Below, piece after piece: positions 26,372 through 34,847 of a stretch of DNA of 64,000 nucleotides. Positions within the stretch are counted from its first letter, which is position 1; every line of letters starts with the position of its first letter. Source of the stretch: Geodermatophilus marinus (GTDB lineage Bacteria > Actinomycetota > Actinomycetes > Mycobacteriales > Geodermatophilaceae). The notes below the pieces were generated by a model. That model was not told the DNA's origin. It worked only from the letters and a program-made list of their open reading frames with translations, and searched no databases. The stretch is from positions 186,001 to 250,000 of the forward strand of contig NZ_QVQH01000001.1 of assembly GCF_003428645.1 (NCBI RefSeq), given 5' to 3'. A program made the translations under genes and the position numbers.

Positions 26372-27090
26372 CCCGCGGCCGGGCGCGCGAGGCCACCGTG
26401 CTCGTGCTGGTGGCGCTCGTGGGCGCGGCCGCGCTGCTGTGGGGCGCCGACACGCTGGCCCGCCGGGCGGCCGAGGCGCTGCTGGTCGAGGAGGTGCAGC
26501 AGGCGACCGGCGTCGGCTCCCGCCCGGAGGTCCGGGTCGGCGGGGGGCCGTTCCTCCTGCAGGCGCTGCGCGGGCGCTTCGACTCCGTGCAGATCACCGT
26601 GCGGGGGCTGTCCAACGGGCCGCTGGTGATCGGGTCGACGACGGCCGAGCTCAGCGGCGTCCGCGTGCCGCTGCACGACCTGCTGCTGCAGGAGGTCGAC
26701 GCGGTGGTCGTCGACGCGGCGGTGCAGGAGGCGCGGCTGGACTACGCCGACCTCGACCGGTACCTCCGGTTCACCGGGCGGCCGTTCCGGGTGGCCCCCG
26801 CCGGCGACGGGCAGGTCCGCCTGTCGGGGACCGTGCAGGCGCTGGGCGGCAGCTACGACGTCGCGGCCCGCGCCCGGCTCGGGGCCGAGGCGGGGGCGCT
26901 GGTCATCGAGCCCACCGCCGTGGAGACCGGGGCCTCGCCGGAGGGCACCGAGCTGCTCCTCGCCGAGCGGCTGTCGATCCTCGTCCCGCTCGACCCCCTG
27001 CCGTTCGGGCAGACGGTCACCGCGGTGCAGCCGGAGGAGGAGGCGCTCGTCGTCCGGACCGCGGCCGAGGGCGTGCTGCTGCGGCCCTGA
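26368..27090 (+). CDS. Second LmeA-family (DUF2993) protein
   Basis: A 240-residue exported protein with an N-terminal helix (TVLVLVALVGAAALLW) and the DUF2993 fold: VGGGPFLLQALRGRFDSVQITV, SGVRVPLHDLLLQEV and LDPLPFGQTVTAVQP. It aligns along its length with the protein at 15595-16284 (for example GGFPFLTQALGGRYDDV against GGGPFLLQALRGRFDSV). It is translationally coupled to the MmpL-type transporter, so it may hold or pass on the lipid that transporter moves across the membrane. Confidence 0.82.
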   Translation: MTRGRAREATVLVLVALVGAAALLWGADTLARRAAEALLVEEVQQATGVGSRPEVRVGGGPFLLQALRGRFDSVQITVRGLSNGPLVIGSTTAELSGVRVPLHDLLLQEVDAVVVDAAVQEARLDYADLDRYLRFTGRPFRVAPAGDGQVRLSGTVQALGGSYDVAARARLGAEAGALVIEPTAVETGASPEGTELLLAERLSILVPLDPLPFGQTVTAVQPEEEALVVRTAAEGVLLRP

Positions 27091-27108
27091 GCCACCCGGC
27101 GGCCGGCG

Positions 27109-27822
27109 TCAGGCCGGCGGCGGGTTCACCCCGTCGGAGTCCGGGCCCACGGGGTCGCCGGGAGCGGCCGGCACCACCTCGAGGACGTCGTCGCCGAGCA
27201 GCTCGGCCACGCAGCCGGCACCCGCCGACACGTAGGTGCTCATGAGGTCGATGTCGGTGGCCACGCACCAGGCCCGGTCCGCCGGCCACCACAGGTTGGC
27301 GCTCTGCTCCGAGGGCTCGTCGGCGAGGTTGGCCGCCGCCGTCCCCACCGGCCCGCGGACCAGCCAGTACTCGCGGTGCGGCAGCACGAGCGTGGGTGCC
27401 TCGGCGGTGACGAAACCGAAGCCGTGCCAGAGGCCGAAGAAGCAGTCCCCGGGGGTGGTCGTGTGCCGGGCCAGAACGGCGGCCAGCCGGACGGCGACCG
27501 GCTCGGGCAGGTGACCGTCGGCGGGCGCGGCGTCCCACAGCGGCGGCTGGCTGTCGGCGCTCACGTAGTCCCAGGCGCCGGTGACGGCGGCCCACTGCAT
27601 CCCGGGGTGGGCGACCCGGCCGTTGGCCGCGGCCACGGTGCTCCAGCGGACCGCGACGTCGTCGTCCCCCGCGTACCGGACGGCGGGGTGCAGCACCCGG
27701 GCGTGCGCCTCGAACGCGGGCGGCACCAGGGCGGCGACGGTGCCGGCCGGCCCGGCGAGCGTGCCGGAGAGCCAGGCGCCGGGGGAGACGTCCGCCTCGA
27801 CGGGGCGCCCGGCGAACGGCAC
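27109..27822 (-). CDS. Conserved hypothetical protein
   Basis: About 237 residues with no signal peptide or membrane segment. It is rich in Trp (GMQWAAVTGAWDYV, CFFGLWHGFGFV, NLWWPADRAWCVATDIDLMSTYV), with an Asp-Ile-Asp near the end and three Cys. I do not recognise the family. GGGAGG lies four bases before the GTG at 27822, which fixes the start and excludes the longer open frame. It converges on the DUF2993 gene. Confidence 0.65.
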   Translation of the reverse strand: MPFAGRPVEADVSPGAWLSGTLAGPAGTVAALVPPAFEAHARVLHPAVRYAGDDDVAVRWSTVAAANGRVAHPGMQWAAVTGAWDYVSADSQPPLWDAAPADGHLPEPVAVRLAAVLARHTTTPGDCFFGLWHGFGFVTAEAPTLVLPHREYWLVRGPVGTAAANLADEPSEQSANLWWPADRAWCVATDIDLMSTYVSAGAGCVAELLGDDVLEVVPAAPGDPVGPDSDGVNPPPA

Positions 27823-28131
27823 GGGACCTCCCCGGGAGACGGACAACCCCCGGGCCGCTCCGCGGCGCCTGTTCAGAGTCGCACGCGGGCCGACTGGACA
27901 ACGGTCGGCAGCCCGGGGGTCGGGTGACTGTCCGGTTCTCGCTCGCCGCCGGTCGACGGACGGGCGATCATGCCGTCGTCCGGCTTCCACACCGGACGGG
28001 CGGCCCATCTGGACGGCGGCTAGCGGACAGCCACCTCACGAGTCCGATAAGCATGCAATTGTTCGGACCACCTCCTCTCCCGTGTACCTGCGACGGTACG
28101 TCCCGCGGGGGACCGGGGCAACGCGGTTGCG
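27823..28131. other. Intergenic region between nhaA and the hypothetical gene
   Basis: A 309-nt stretch that is less G+C-rich than its surroundings around 28040-28070. It holds a small hairpin (CGTCCGG 27977-27983 with CCGGACG 27992-27998) and an inverted repeat GTCCGA (28042-28047) / TCGGAC (28063-28068) with GCATGC between the arms. These could be the nhaA terminator and an operator for the minus-strand gene, but no -10 box is convincing. No coding frame or RNA gene is evident. Confidence 0.4.
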
Positions 28132-29520
28132 TCAGCCCTCGGCGGAATCGCGCACCGTGCGCCCGGGCGGGGGAGCGCCCTTCCAGTCCGGGTCGTGGTC
28201 GGCGACGTCGTCGACCATCTCGGTCTGGTAGACGTCCGGGATCCCGTCGTGGTTGCGGTCGACCTGCTCCTCCTCGAACATCCGCCGGTACCGGCGGTTG
28301 CGCAGCCGGAGGATGACCGTGGCCAGCAGGGCGGCCAGCAGCGTGCCGCCGAGGATGCCGACCTTGGCGTGGTCGTAGGTCTCGGACTCGATGCCGTAGG
28401 CCAGCTCGGTGATGAGCAGGGAGACGGTGAACCCGATCCCGCCGAGCAGGGCCAGCCCGACCACGTCGGGCCAGCCGAGGTTCTCGTCCAGCTCGGCGCG
28501 GGTGAATCGGGAGACCAGCCAGGTGGCCGCGGTGATGCCGATGGCCTTGCCGGCGACCAGGCCGACGATGATGCCGACGGCGACGCTGTCGGTGATCGAC
28601 TCGGTGAGCCCGGCCAGCCCGCCGATGGTCACCCCGGCGGAGAAGAAGGCGAACACCGGGACGGCGACGCCCGCCGACAGCGGGCGGATGCGGTGCTCGA
28701 AGTGCTCGGCCAGGCCCGGGCCCGCGCCGGGGCCGCCGGCCGCCTCGCTGCGCACCACCGGGACGGTGAAGGCCAGCAGGACCCCGGCCACCGTGGCGTG
28801 CACCCCCGACTCGTGCACGAGCACCCAGGTGACGGCGGCCAGCGGGAGCAGCAGCCACCACGACCGGATCCGCTTCTGCACGAGGAAGCCGAACAGCGCC
28901 AGCGGGAGCAGCGCCAGCAGCAGCGGGACCACCGCCAGCGAGGCGGTGTAGAAGATGGCGATGACGATGATCGCCAGGAGGTCGTCGACCACCGCCAGGG
29001 TGAGCAGGAAGGTGCGCAACGCGCTGGGCAGGTGGGTGCTGATCACCGCGAGGACGGCGAGGGCGAAGGCGATGTCGGTCGCCGCCGGGATGGCCCAGCC
29101 GCGCAGCGCCCCCTCCGCGCCGCCGAGGTTGATGAGCACGAAGAACACGGCCGGGACGGCCATGCCGCCGATCGCGGCGGCCACCGGCAGGGCGGCCCGC
29201 CGGGGGTCGCGCAGGTCGCCGGCGACGAACTCGCGCTTGAGCTCCAGCCCCGCGACGAAGAAGAAGATGGCCAGCAGGCCGTCGGCGGCCCACGTGCCCA
29301 GCGACAGGTCCAGGTGCAGCGCCTCGGGCCCCACCTCGGTGTCGCGCAGCGCCTCGTAGCTCTCCGACCAGGGCGAGTTGGCCCAGGCGAGGGCGATGGC
29401 GGCCGCCACGAGCAGCAGCGCGCCGCCGACGGTCTCCCTGCGCAGGACCGAGGCGATCCGGCTGGCCTCGGTCCAGGAGCCCCGGCCGAACAGGCGCGGG
29501 GTGCGGGTGGGTGTGGTCAT
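28132..29520 (-). CDS. nhaA: Na+/H+ antiporter NhaA
   Basis: A 462-residue antiporter with about 12 membrane helices. [21 protein letters not shown] and [17 protein letters not shown] contain the conserved Asp residues that bind Na+/H+ (the DD pair in VVDD), and [13 protein letters not shown] is the NhaA cytoplasmic loop. The C-terminal ~50 residues form a hydrophilic tail ([22 protein letters not shown]) with a D-x-N-x-D-G pattern like a calcium-binding loop, not present in E. coli NhaA. It exports sodium and controls pH at the cytoplasmic membrane. Confidence 0.93.
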   Translation of the reverse strand: MTTPTRTPRLFGRGSWTEASRIASVLRRETVGGALLLVAAAIALAWANSPWSESYEALRDTEVGPEALHLDLSLGTWAADGLLAIFFFVAGLELKREFVAGDLRDPRRAALPVAAAIGGMAVPAVFFVLINLGGAEGALRGWAIPAATDIAFALAVLAVISTHLPSALRTFLLTLAVVDDLLAIIVIAIFYTASLAVVPLLLALLPLALFGFLVQKRIRSWWLLLPLAAVTWVLVHESGVHATVAGVLLAFTVPVVRSEAAGGPGAGPGLAEHFEHRIRPLSAGVAVPVFAFFSAGVTIGGLAGLTESITDSVAVGIIVGLVAGKAIGITAATWLVSRFTRAELDENLGWPDVVGLALLGGIGFTVSLLITELAYGIESETYDHAKVGILGGTLLAALLATVILRLRNRRYRRMFEEEQVDRNHDGIPDVYQTEMVDDVADHDPDWKGAPPPGRTVRDSAEG

Positions 29521-29641
29521 GGCGCGGCTCCAGGTGGGGTCCGGGGTCGGTCAGGACGCTGCCGACCAGACTTCCCGGCGCACCGGTCCCGACTCTACCG
29601 GGCACCCCCTGCGGTCGCCGTTCGTCGAGCGCTCCCCTCCG

Positions 29642-29687
29642 TACAGTGGTCGCCGTGACCGCACGCCCCGCCCCTCGCCGCACGTGA
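29642..29687 (+). CDS. Ten-codon leaderless mini-ORF coupled to murD2
   Basis: A TACAGT -10 box (29642-29647) is followed seven bases later by a GTG (29655) that opens a ten-codon frame (MTARPAPRRT). Its TGA (29685-29687) overlaps the GTG start of murD2 as GTGA. The promoter fits the leaderless pattern used across this window, so ribosomes would enter at this mini-ORF and reach murD2 by reinitiation. The Pro/Arg-rich run could slow ribosomes. The coding part is 29655-29687. Confidence 0.5.
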
Positions 29688-31012
29688 GGCTCGCCGCCCT
29701 CGCCGGCCGGCGGGTCGGCGTCTGGGGGCACGGCCGCGAGGGCCGGGCCGCCGTGCGCGCCGCCCGCGCCGCCGGTGTCGCGGCGGTCCTGGTGGTCGAC
29801 GCCGTCCCGCCCACCGGGCTGCCCGCGGACGTCGCGGCGGGCACCGACGTCGGCCTGCTCGCCGGGTGCGAGGTGGTCCTCCGCTCCCCGGGCATCAGCC
29901 CCTACCGCGCGGACGCGCGGGCGCTGGCCGCCACCACCACCGTCACCTCCGGCACCGCCCTGGCGCTGGCCGAGTTCGGCGCGCGCTCGGTCCCGACGCT
30001 GTGCGTCACCGGCACCAAGGGCAAGAGCACCACCAGCGCCCTGGCCGCCGCCGTGCTCGCGGCCGCGGGCCGGCCGGCGGTGCACGCCGGCAACATCGGC
30101 ACCCCGCTGCTGGACGTCCTGCTGGACGGTGCCGTCGGTGACGGGACGACGCTGGTCGTCGAGGTCTCCAGCTACCAGGCCGCCGCGGTCGACGACTTCC
30201 GCGGCTGGGGGGCGGTGACCTCCCTGGCGCCCGAGCACCTGGACTGGCACGGGGACGTCGCCACGTACTACCGGGACAAGCTGCACGTGTTCGCCGGCTG
30301 CGGCCCGGGCACGGTGGTGGTCGCGCCGCAGGCGCGGGAGACCGCGCTGCACCACCTTGACCCGGCGCAGCTGGTCGACCCCGGGGCGGTCGTGCCGGCG
30401 GACCTGCTCGCCGGCTTCCCGGCCGGGCACCTGCCCGGCCTGCACAACGTGGCCAACCTGCACGTCGCGCTGGCCGCCGCGGTGCTCGCCGGCGCCGACC
30501 TGGACGCCCGCGGCGACGACGTCCGCGCGGCCGTGGCCGCGTTCCGGGCGCTGCCCCACCGGCTGGCGCCGGTCGCGGTCCGCGACGGCGTGACGTTCGT
30601 CGACGACACGCTCAGCACCACCCCGGTGTCGGTGCTCGCCGCCCTCGACGCCTTCCCCGGGCGGCCGGTGACCCTCGTCGCCGGCGGGCAGGACCGCGGC
30701 CTGGACTACGGCGACCTCGCCCGCTCGGTGGTCGCCCGCGGCGGCGGCGTGCGGGTGGTGACCGTCCCCGACACCGGCGCCCGGCTGGCCGCCGACGTCC
30801 GCGCCGCGGCGGCCGCCGCCGGGTTGCCCGCGCCGGTCACCGAGACCACCGGGCTGGCCGAGGCCGTCGCCGAGGCGGTGCGGACGACGCCGCCCGGCGG
30901 GGTCGTCCTCCTCTCGCCGGGCGCCCCCAGCTACCACCGCTACCGCAACTACGAGGAGTTGGCCGACCGCTATGAGCAGATCGTCCTCGCCGCCGGGGCC
31001 GAGCGTGTCTGA
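29684..31012 (+). CDS. murD2: MurD-family ligase, probable MurD2 (UDP-MurNAc-L-Ala:L-Glu ligase)
   Basis: A 442-residue Mur ligase. The N-terminal Rossmann-like part is VGVWGHGREGRAAVRAA, the ATP loop is VTGTKGKSTTSAL, and VVEVSSYQAAAV, APEHLDWHG and FVDDTLSTTP follow in the MurD order. Classical MurD adds D-Glu to UDP-MurNAc-L-Ala. The next gene is the MurL epimerase, and in organisms with MurL the paired ligase (MurD2) adds L-Glu, which MurL then turns to D-Glu. I therefore read this as MurD2; the sequence alone cannot exclude normal MurD activity. The GTG start overlaps the mini-ORF stop, and the end overlaps murL by eight bases. Confidence 0.85.
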   Translation: MRLAALAGRRVGVWGHGREGRAAVRAARAAGVAAVLVVDAVPPTGLPADVAAGTDVGLLAGCEVVLRSPGISPYRADARALAATTTVTSGTALALAEFGARSVPTLCVTGTKGKSTTSALAAAVLAAAGRPAVHAGNIGTPLLDVLLDGAVGDGTTLVVEVSSYQAAAVDDFRGWGAVTSLAPEHLDWHGDVATYYRDKLHVFAGCGPGTVVVAPQARETALHHLDPAQLVDPGAVVPADLLAGFPAGHLPGLHNVANLHVALAAAVLAGADLDARGDDVRAAVAAFRALPHRLAPVAVRDGVTFVDDTLSTTPVSVLAALDAFPGRPVTLVAGGQDRGLDYGDLARSVVARGGGVRVVTVPDTGARLAADVRAAAAAAGLPAPVTETTGLAEAVAEAVRTTPPGGVVLLSPGAPSYHRYRNYEELADRYEQIVLAAGAERV

Positions 31013-32384
31013 CGCCGTCGCGCCCGGTGCCGTCGCGCCCGGTGCCGTCACCCCGGGGGCCTTCCTCCTCACCGAGCGGGCCCTGGACCCGGCGACCGGC
31101 GAGGCCACCTTCTCCTACCGGCTCGGCGACGACGAGTTCACCGAGCGGCTGGCCCTGGACCCCGCCCTGCTGGGGCGGGCGCCCGACCCGGCCCGGCTCG
31201 ACGCGGCGCTCGACCTCGTGCACCTGGTCATGGGGACCAGCTACTACAAGCTGCGCGCGCCCGGCCGGGTGACGGTGACCCGTCCGCTCACCGAGGCCCA
31301 GCTCGCCGTGGCCGAGGCGGCGTACACGCACGGGCTCGGCGAGTTCGCCGCGGTGAACCGACTGCCGGTGCCGCACGAGGTGGCCGTCGACGCGGAGACC
31401 CGCGACGACGTCCTGCCGGGGGCGGCCCCCGGCGGCTCCGGTGCGCTGCTGCCGGTCGGCGGGGGGAAGGACTCCGCGCTGGCGCTCGTGGTCGTCACCC
31501 CGGCCACCGCGCTGGCGGTGAACCCGACCGACGCCCAGCGCGCCGTCACCGCCGCCGCCGGCGTCCCGCTGCTCGGCGTCCGGCGGCGGCTGGACCCCCT
31601 GCTGGCCGAGCGGACCCGGGCCGGCGGGCTCAACGGCCACGTGCCGGTGACCGCCATCAACTCGGCCATCTCCACGCTGGTCGCCGTCCTCGGCGGCTTC
31701 GACCCGGTCGTGTTCGCCAACGAGCGCTCCGCCGACGAGGAGACGCTGGAGGTCGCCGGCGCCCGGGTGAACCACCAGTACTCGAAGTCCTACGAGTTCG
31801 AGCGGCTGTTCGCCGCGGCCGCGGCGGAGGTCGGCGTCGGCTACTTCAGCCTGACCCGCCAGTTGTCCGAGCTGGCCACGGTCGCCGCGGTGGCCGCGCT
31901 GCCCGACCTGCGCGGCGAGATCCTCTCCTGCAACCGGTCCTACACCCAGCGGCACATGGGCCTCGCCGGCGGCGGCCCGGCCGAGCAGCGCTGGTGCCTG
32001 CACTGCGACAAGTGCCTGTTCACCTTCCTCTGCTTCGCGGTGTTCCTCCCCCCGGCGGAGGCGGTGGCGGTGTTCGGCGGGAACCCGCTGGAGGACCTCT
32101 CCCTCGCCGACGGGTTCCGCGTGCTGTGGGCGACCGAGAAGCCGTTCGACTGCGTCGGGGAGCGGGCGGAGAGCGCCGCGGCGATGGCGCACCTGGCCGG
32201 CAGCACCGCGTGGGGCCGGGCGCCGGTCGTGCGGGCCCTCGGCGCGGAGGCCGCGGCCTTCGCCGGGGTCACCGGCGCGACGGTCGCGGGTTTCCTCGAG
32301 CCGCGCGGGGAGCACGCCGTCCCCGACCGGTACCTGGCCGCGCTGCGCCGGGCGCTCGGGCAGGCGCGGACCCCGGTCGGCTGA
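31005..32384 (+). CDS. murL: UDP-MurNAc-L-Ala-L-Glu epimerase MurL
   Basis: A 459-residue cytoplasmic enzyme. PVGGGKDSALALVV is an ATP-binding PP-loop-like segment, and VNHQYSKSYEFERLF, YFSLTRQLSELATVAA, SCNRSYTQ, WCLHCDKCLFTFLCFAVFLPP and KPFDCVGE are the ordered motifs I know from the MurL family. MurL epimerises the terminal L-Glu of UDP-MurNAc-L-Ala-L-Glu to D-Glu, replacing the glutamate racemase route; it was first shown in Xanthomonas. The four Cys of the C-x-x-C region may bind zinc. The N-terminal VAPGAVAPGAVTPGA repeat is odd. I prefer the GTG at 31005; an ATG at 30972 is also in frame. Confidence 0.85.
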   Translation: MSDAVAPGAVAPGAVTPGAFLLTERALDPATGEATFSYRLGDDEFTERLALDPALLGRAPDPARLDAALDLVHLVMGTSYYKLRAPGRVTVTRPLTEAQLAVAEAAYTHGLGEFAAVNRLPVPHEVAVDAETRDDVLPGAAPGGSGALLPVGGGKDSALALVVVTPATALAVNPTDAQRAVTAAAGVPLLGVRRRLDPLLAERTRAGGLNGHVPVTAINSAISTLVAVLGGFDPVVFANERSADEETLEVAGARVNHQYSKSYEFERLFAAAAAEVGVGYFSLTRQLSELATVAAVAALPDLRGEILSCNRSYTQRHMGLAGGGPAEQRWCLHCDKCLFTFLCFAVFLPPAEAVAVFGGNPLEDLSLADGFRVLWATEKPFDCVGERAESAAAMAHLAGSTAWGRAPVVRALGAEAAAFAGVTGATVAGFLEPRGEHAVPDRYLAALRRALGQARTPVG

Positions 32385-32407
32385 GCCCCGCCCGGCCGCT
32401 CCCGGCC

Positions 32408-32419
32408 TAGGCTCGAGGC
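32408..32419 (+). promoter_or_regulatory. -10 box of the leaderless fur operon
   Basis: TAGGCT at 32408-32413, six bases before the GTG at 32420. The spacing leaves no room for a ribosome site, so transcription probably begins at or next to the start codon. Confidence 0.7.
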
Positions 32420-32887
32420 GTGGCCGACACGCCCTCGTCCGAGCTCGCCGCCCCGCTGGCCGAACGCCTGCGCGCCCGCGGCCTGCGGCTGACCACCCAG
32501 CGGCAGCGGGTGCTGGCCGCGGTCGCCGACCTCGAGCACGCCACCCCCGAGGCCATCGCGACCCGGCTGCGCGAGGAGGCCGGACCGGGTGGCGCCGCCC
32601 CCGACACCTCCACCGTCTACCGCGCCCTGGAGCTGCTCGAGCGGCTCGGGCTCGTGTGGCACACCCACCTGGGCCGGGGCGCGCCGATCTACCACGCCGC
32701 CGAGCACCTGCACCTGCACGTGGTCTGCTCCGGCTGCGGGGAGATCTCCTCCGCCGACCCGGCCCTCCTCGACTCCGCGGCGGAACGTCTGGCCGCCGAT
32801 CTCGGTTTCACGCTCGACGTGGGGCACGTCGCGCTGTCGGGGACGTGCCGCGCCTGCCAGGACCGCGCCGGATCGGAGTCCCCATGA
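32420..32887 (+). CDS. Fur-family metal-dependent regulator
   Basis: A 155-residue regulator. The winged helix is LRLTTQRQRVLAAVADLEHATPEAIA and STVYRALELLERLGLV. Metal sites are HLHLHVVCSGCGEI with C-x-x-C (96-100 region), and a second C-x-x-C (CRACQ) near the C-terminus that would hold structural zinc. Fur, Zur and PerR types cannot be told apart with confidence. It begins an operon with ygfZ, a beta-keto-acid cleavage enzyme and rsiG, each joined by a 4-nt overlap. A Fur protein ahead of the Fe-S-related YgfZ hints at iron. Confidence 0.88.
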   Translation: MADTPSSELAAPLAERLRARGLRLTTQRQRVLAAVADLEHATPEAIATRLREEAGPGGAAPDTSTVYRALELLERLGLVWHTHLGRGAPIYHAAEHLHLHVVCSGCGEISSADPALLDSAAERLAADLGFTLDVGHVALSGTCRACQDRAGSESP

Positions 32888-34005
32888 GCCGCTCACCCCT
32901 CCTCGCCCGCCCGGGCGCCGTGCCCGCGGAGGACGGGTCCGCCCGCGCCTCCCGCGCCGTCGCCGCCCACTACGGCGACCCGCTGCGCGAGCAGCGCGCC
33001 CTGGCCGAGGGGGCCGCGCTGGTCGACCGCAGCGACCGGGACGTCCTCGCGGTCCCCGGCGCGGACCGGCTGACCTGGCTGCACAGCCTCACCTCCCAGC
33101 ACCTGGAGCGGCTGGCGGAGGGGGCCGGCACGGAGGCGCTGCTGCTCTCGCCGCACGGCCACGTCGAGCACCACCTGGTGCTCGCCGACCTGGCCGGCAC
33201 GACCTGGATCGACACCGAGCCCGGCGCCGGGGAGCCGCTGCAGGCGTTCCTGGACCGGATGCGCTTCCTGCTGCGCGTCGAGCCCGCGCTGGTGACCCCC
33301 GACTGGGCGCTGCTGACGCTGGCCGGTCCGGGTGGTGACGCGGTGCTCGCGGCGGCGGGTCTCCCCGTGCCCGGGGAGGTGTGGCAGGTGGTGCCCCGCG
33401 AGGGCGGGGGCTGGGTGCGGCGCACGCCGCCGGTGGGGGACGGCGCGGCCGCCGTCGACCTGCTGGTCCCCCGGGCGGAGCTGGCCGCCGTCGCCGACGC
33501 GCTGCTGGCCGCCGGCGCCACCCCGGCCGGCCTCGACGCCTGGGACGCGCTGCGCGTGGAGGCCCGGCGGCCGCGGGTCGGCGTCGACACCGACCACCGC
33601 ACCATCCCCAACGAGACCGGGTGGCTGACCAGCGCCGTCCACCTGGACAAGGGCTGCTACCGCGGGCAGGAGACCGTCGCCCGGGTGCACAACCTCGGCC
33701 GCCCCCCGCGCCGGCTGGTCCTCCTGCACCTCGACGGCGTCAGCGAGGACCTCCCCGCCCCGGGCACGCCGGTGCGCGCCGGCGCCCGGGAGGTGGGCCG
33801 GGTGGGCACCGCCGTCCGGCACCACGAGCTGGGCGTGGTCGCGCTGGCGCTGGTGAAGCAGTCCGTCGCCGCGGGCACCGAGCTCACCGTCGGGGAGGCG
33901 CGGGCCGCGATCGACCCGGACGACGTGCCCGCGGCGGTCGACGACACTCGGGCGGCGGCCCGCGAACGGGTCCGGGCCGTCCGGTCTGCGACCATCCAGC
34001 GGTGA
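32884..34005 (+). CDS. ygfZ: Folate-binding YgfZ/GcvT-like protein
   Basis: A 373-residue protein of the GcvT fold. DKGCYRGQETVARVHNLG is the YgfZ signature, with the Cys needed for function. LTWLHSLTSQHLERL, RMRFLLRVE and NETGWLTSAVHLDKG match the folate-binding core. YgfZ/Iba57 proteins use tetrahydrofolate to help assemble or repair certain Fe-S clusters in the cytoplasm. The ATG overlaps the fur stop (ATGA). The likely M. tuberculosis counterpart is Rv0811c. Confidence 0.92.
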   Translation: MSRSPLLARPGAVPAEDGSARASRAVAAHYGDPLREQRALAEGAALVDRSDRDVLAVPGADRLTWLHSLTSQHLERLAEGAGTEALLLSPHGHVEHHLVLADLAGTTWIDTEPGAGEPLQAFLDRMRFLLRVEPALVTPDWALLTLAGPGGDAVLAAAGLPVPGEVWQVVPREGGGWVRRTPPVGDGAAAVDLLVPRAELAAVADALLAAGATPAGLDAWDALRVEARRPRVGVDTDHRTIPNETGWLTSAVHLDKGCYRGQETVARVHNLGRPPRRLVLLHLDGVSEDLPAPGTPVRAGAREVGRVGTAVRHHELGVVALALVKQSVAAGTELTVGEARAAIDPDDVPAAVDDTRAAARERVRAVRSATIQR

Positions 34006-34847
34006 CGTCCGGCACCCTCATCACCGTCGCGCCCACCGGCGCGGAGTCGGCCAAGGCCGACGTGCCGGCGCTGCCGGTGACGGTCGAGGAGGTCGTGGCC
34101 ACCGCCCGCGACTGCCAGGCGCTCGGCGCCGCGGTGGTCCACCTGCACGTCCGGGACGCGCAGGCCCGGCCGACGCTGGACCTCGGGTACGTCGGCGAGG
34201 TGGTGGCCGCGGTGCGCGAGGCCACCGACCTGGTCGTGCAGCTGTCCACCGGCGGCGCGGTCACCGACCCGTTCGACGCGCGGCTCGCCGTCCTGGACGC
34301 CGCCCCCGACGCCGCCTCGCTCTCCCTGGGCACGGTCAACTTCGGCCGGGACGTCTTCAGCAACCCCTGGGACCTGATCGTCGAGCTGCACACGCAGATG
34401 CAGGCCCGCGGGATCGTGCCGGAGTACGAGGTGTTCGACCTCGGCCACCTCGCCACCCTCGAGCGGCTGCTCGACCGGCACGGCCCGCCGCACGGCGGGC
34501 ACGTGCACGCCGACCTGGTCATGGGCGTGCCCGGCGGCATGCCCGGCACCGCCCAGGCGCTCGCCGCCTGCCTGCCGCACCTGCCGCAGGGCGCCACCTT
34601 CGCCGCCACCGGGGTGGGCCGGACCTCGCTGCCGGTGATGCTCACCGCGCTGGCGGCCGGCGGCCACCTGCGCGTCGGCATGGAGGACACGCTGACCTAC
34701 GCACCCGGCGAGCCGGTGCGCGACAACGCGCAGCTCGTCGCCCGCGCGGCCGGTCTCGCGCGGATCGCCCAGCGGCCCCCGCTGGGTCCCGCCGAGGCCC
34801 GGTCGCTGCTCGGCATCCCCCGCACATCCGTGGAGGCAACACCGTGA
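34002..34847 (+). CDS. Beta-keto-acid cleavage enzyme (BKACE, DUF849)
   Basis: A 281-residue TIM-barrel enzyme. GAAVVHLHVRDAQARPTLD holds the zinc-binding His-x-His, VQLSTGGA and SLSLGTVNFGRDVFSN are family segments, and RVGMEDTLTYAPGEPVRDNAQLV is the C-terminal active-site strand (E/N residues). BKACE enzymes exchange acyl groups between a beta-keto acid and acetyl-CoA; the lysine-degradation enzyme Kce is the founder. The substrate here is unknown. The GTG overlaps the ygfZ stop (GTGA), so it is made in the same operon. Confidence 0.88.
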   Translation: MTSGTLITVAPTGAESAKADVPALPVTVEEVVATARDCQALGAAVVHLHVRDAQARPTLDLGYVGEVVAAVREATDLVVQLSTGGAVTDPFDARLAVLDAAPDAASLSLGTVNFGRDVFSNPWDLIVELHTQMQARGIVPEYEVFDLGHLATLERLLDRHGPPHGGHVHADLVMGVPGGMPGTAQALAACLPHLPQGATFAATGVGRTSLPVMLTALAAGGHLRVGMEDTLTYAPGEPVRDNAQLVARAAGLARIAQRPPLGPAEARSLLGIPRTSVEATP

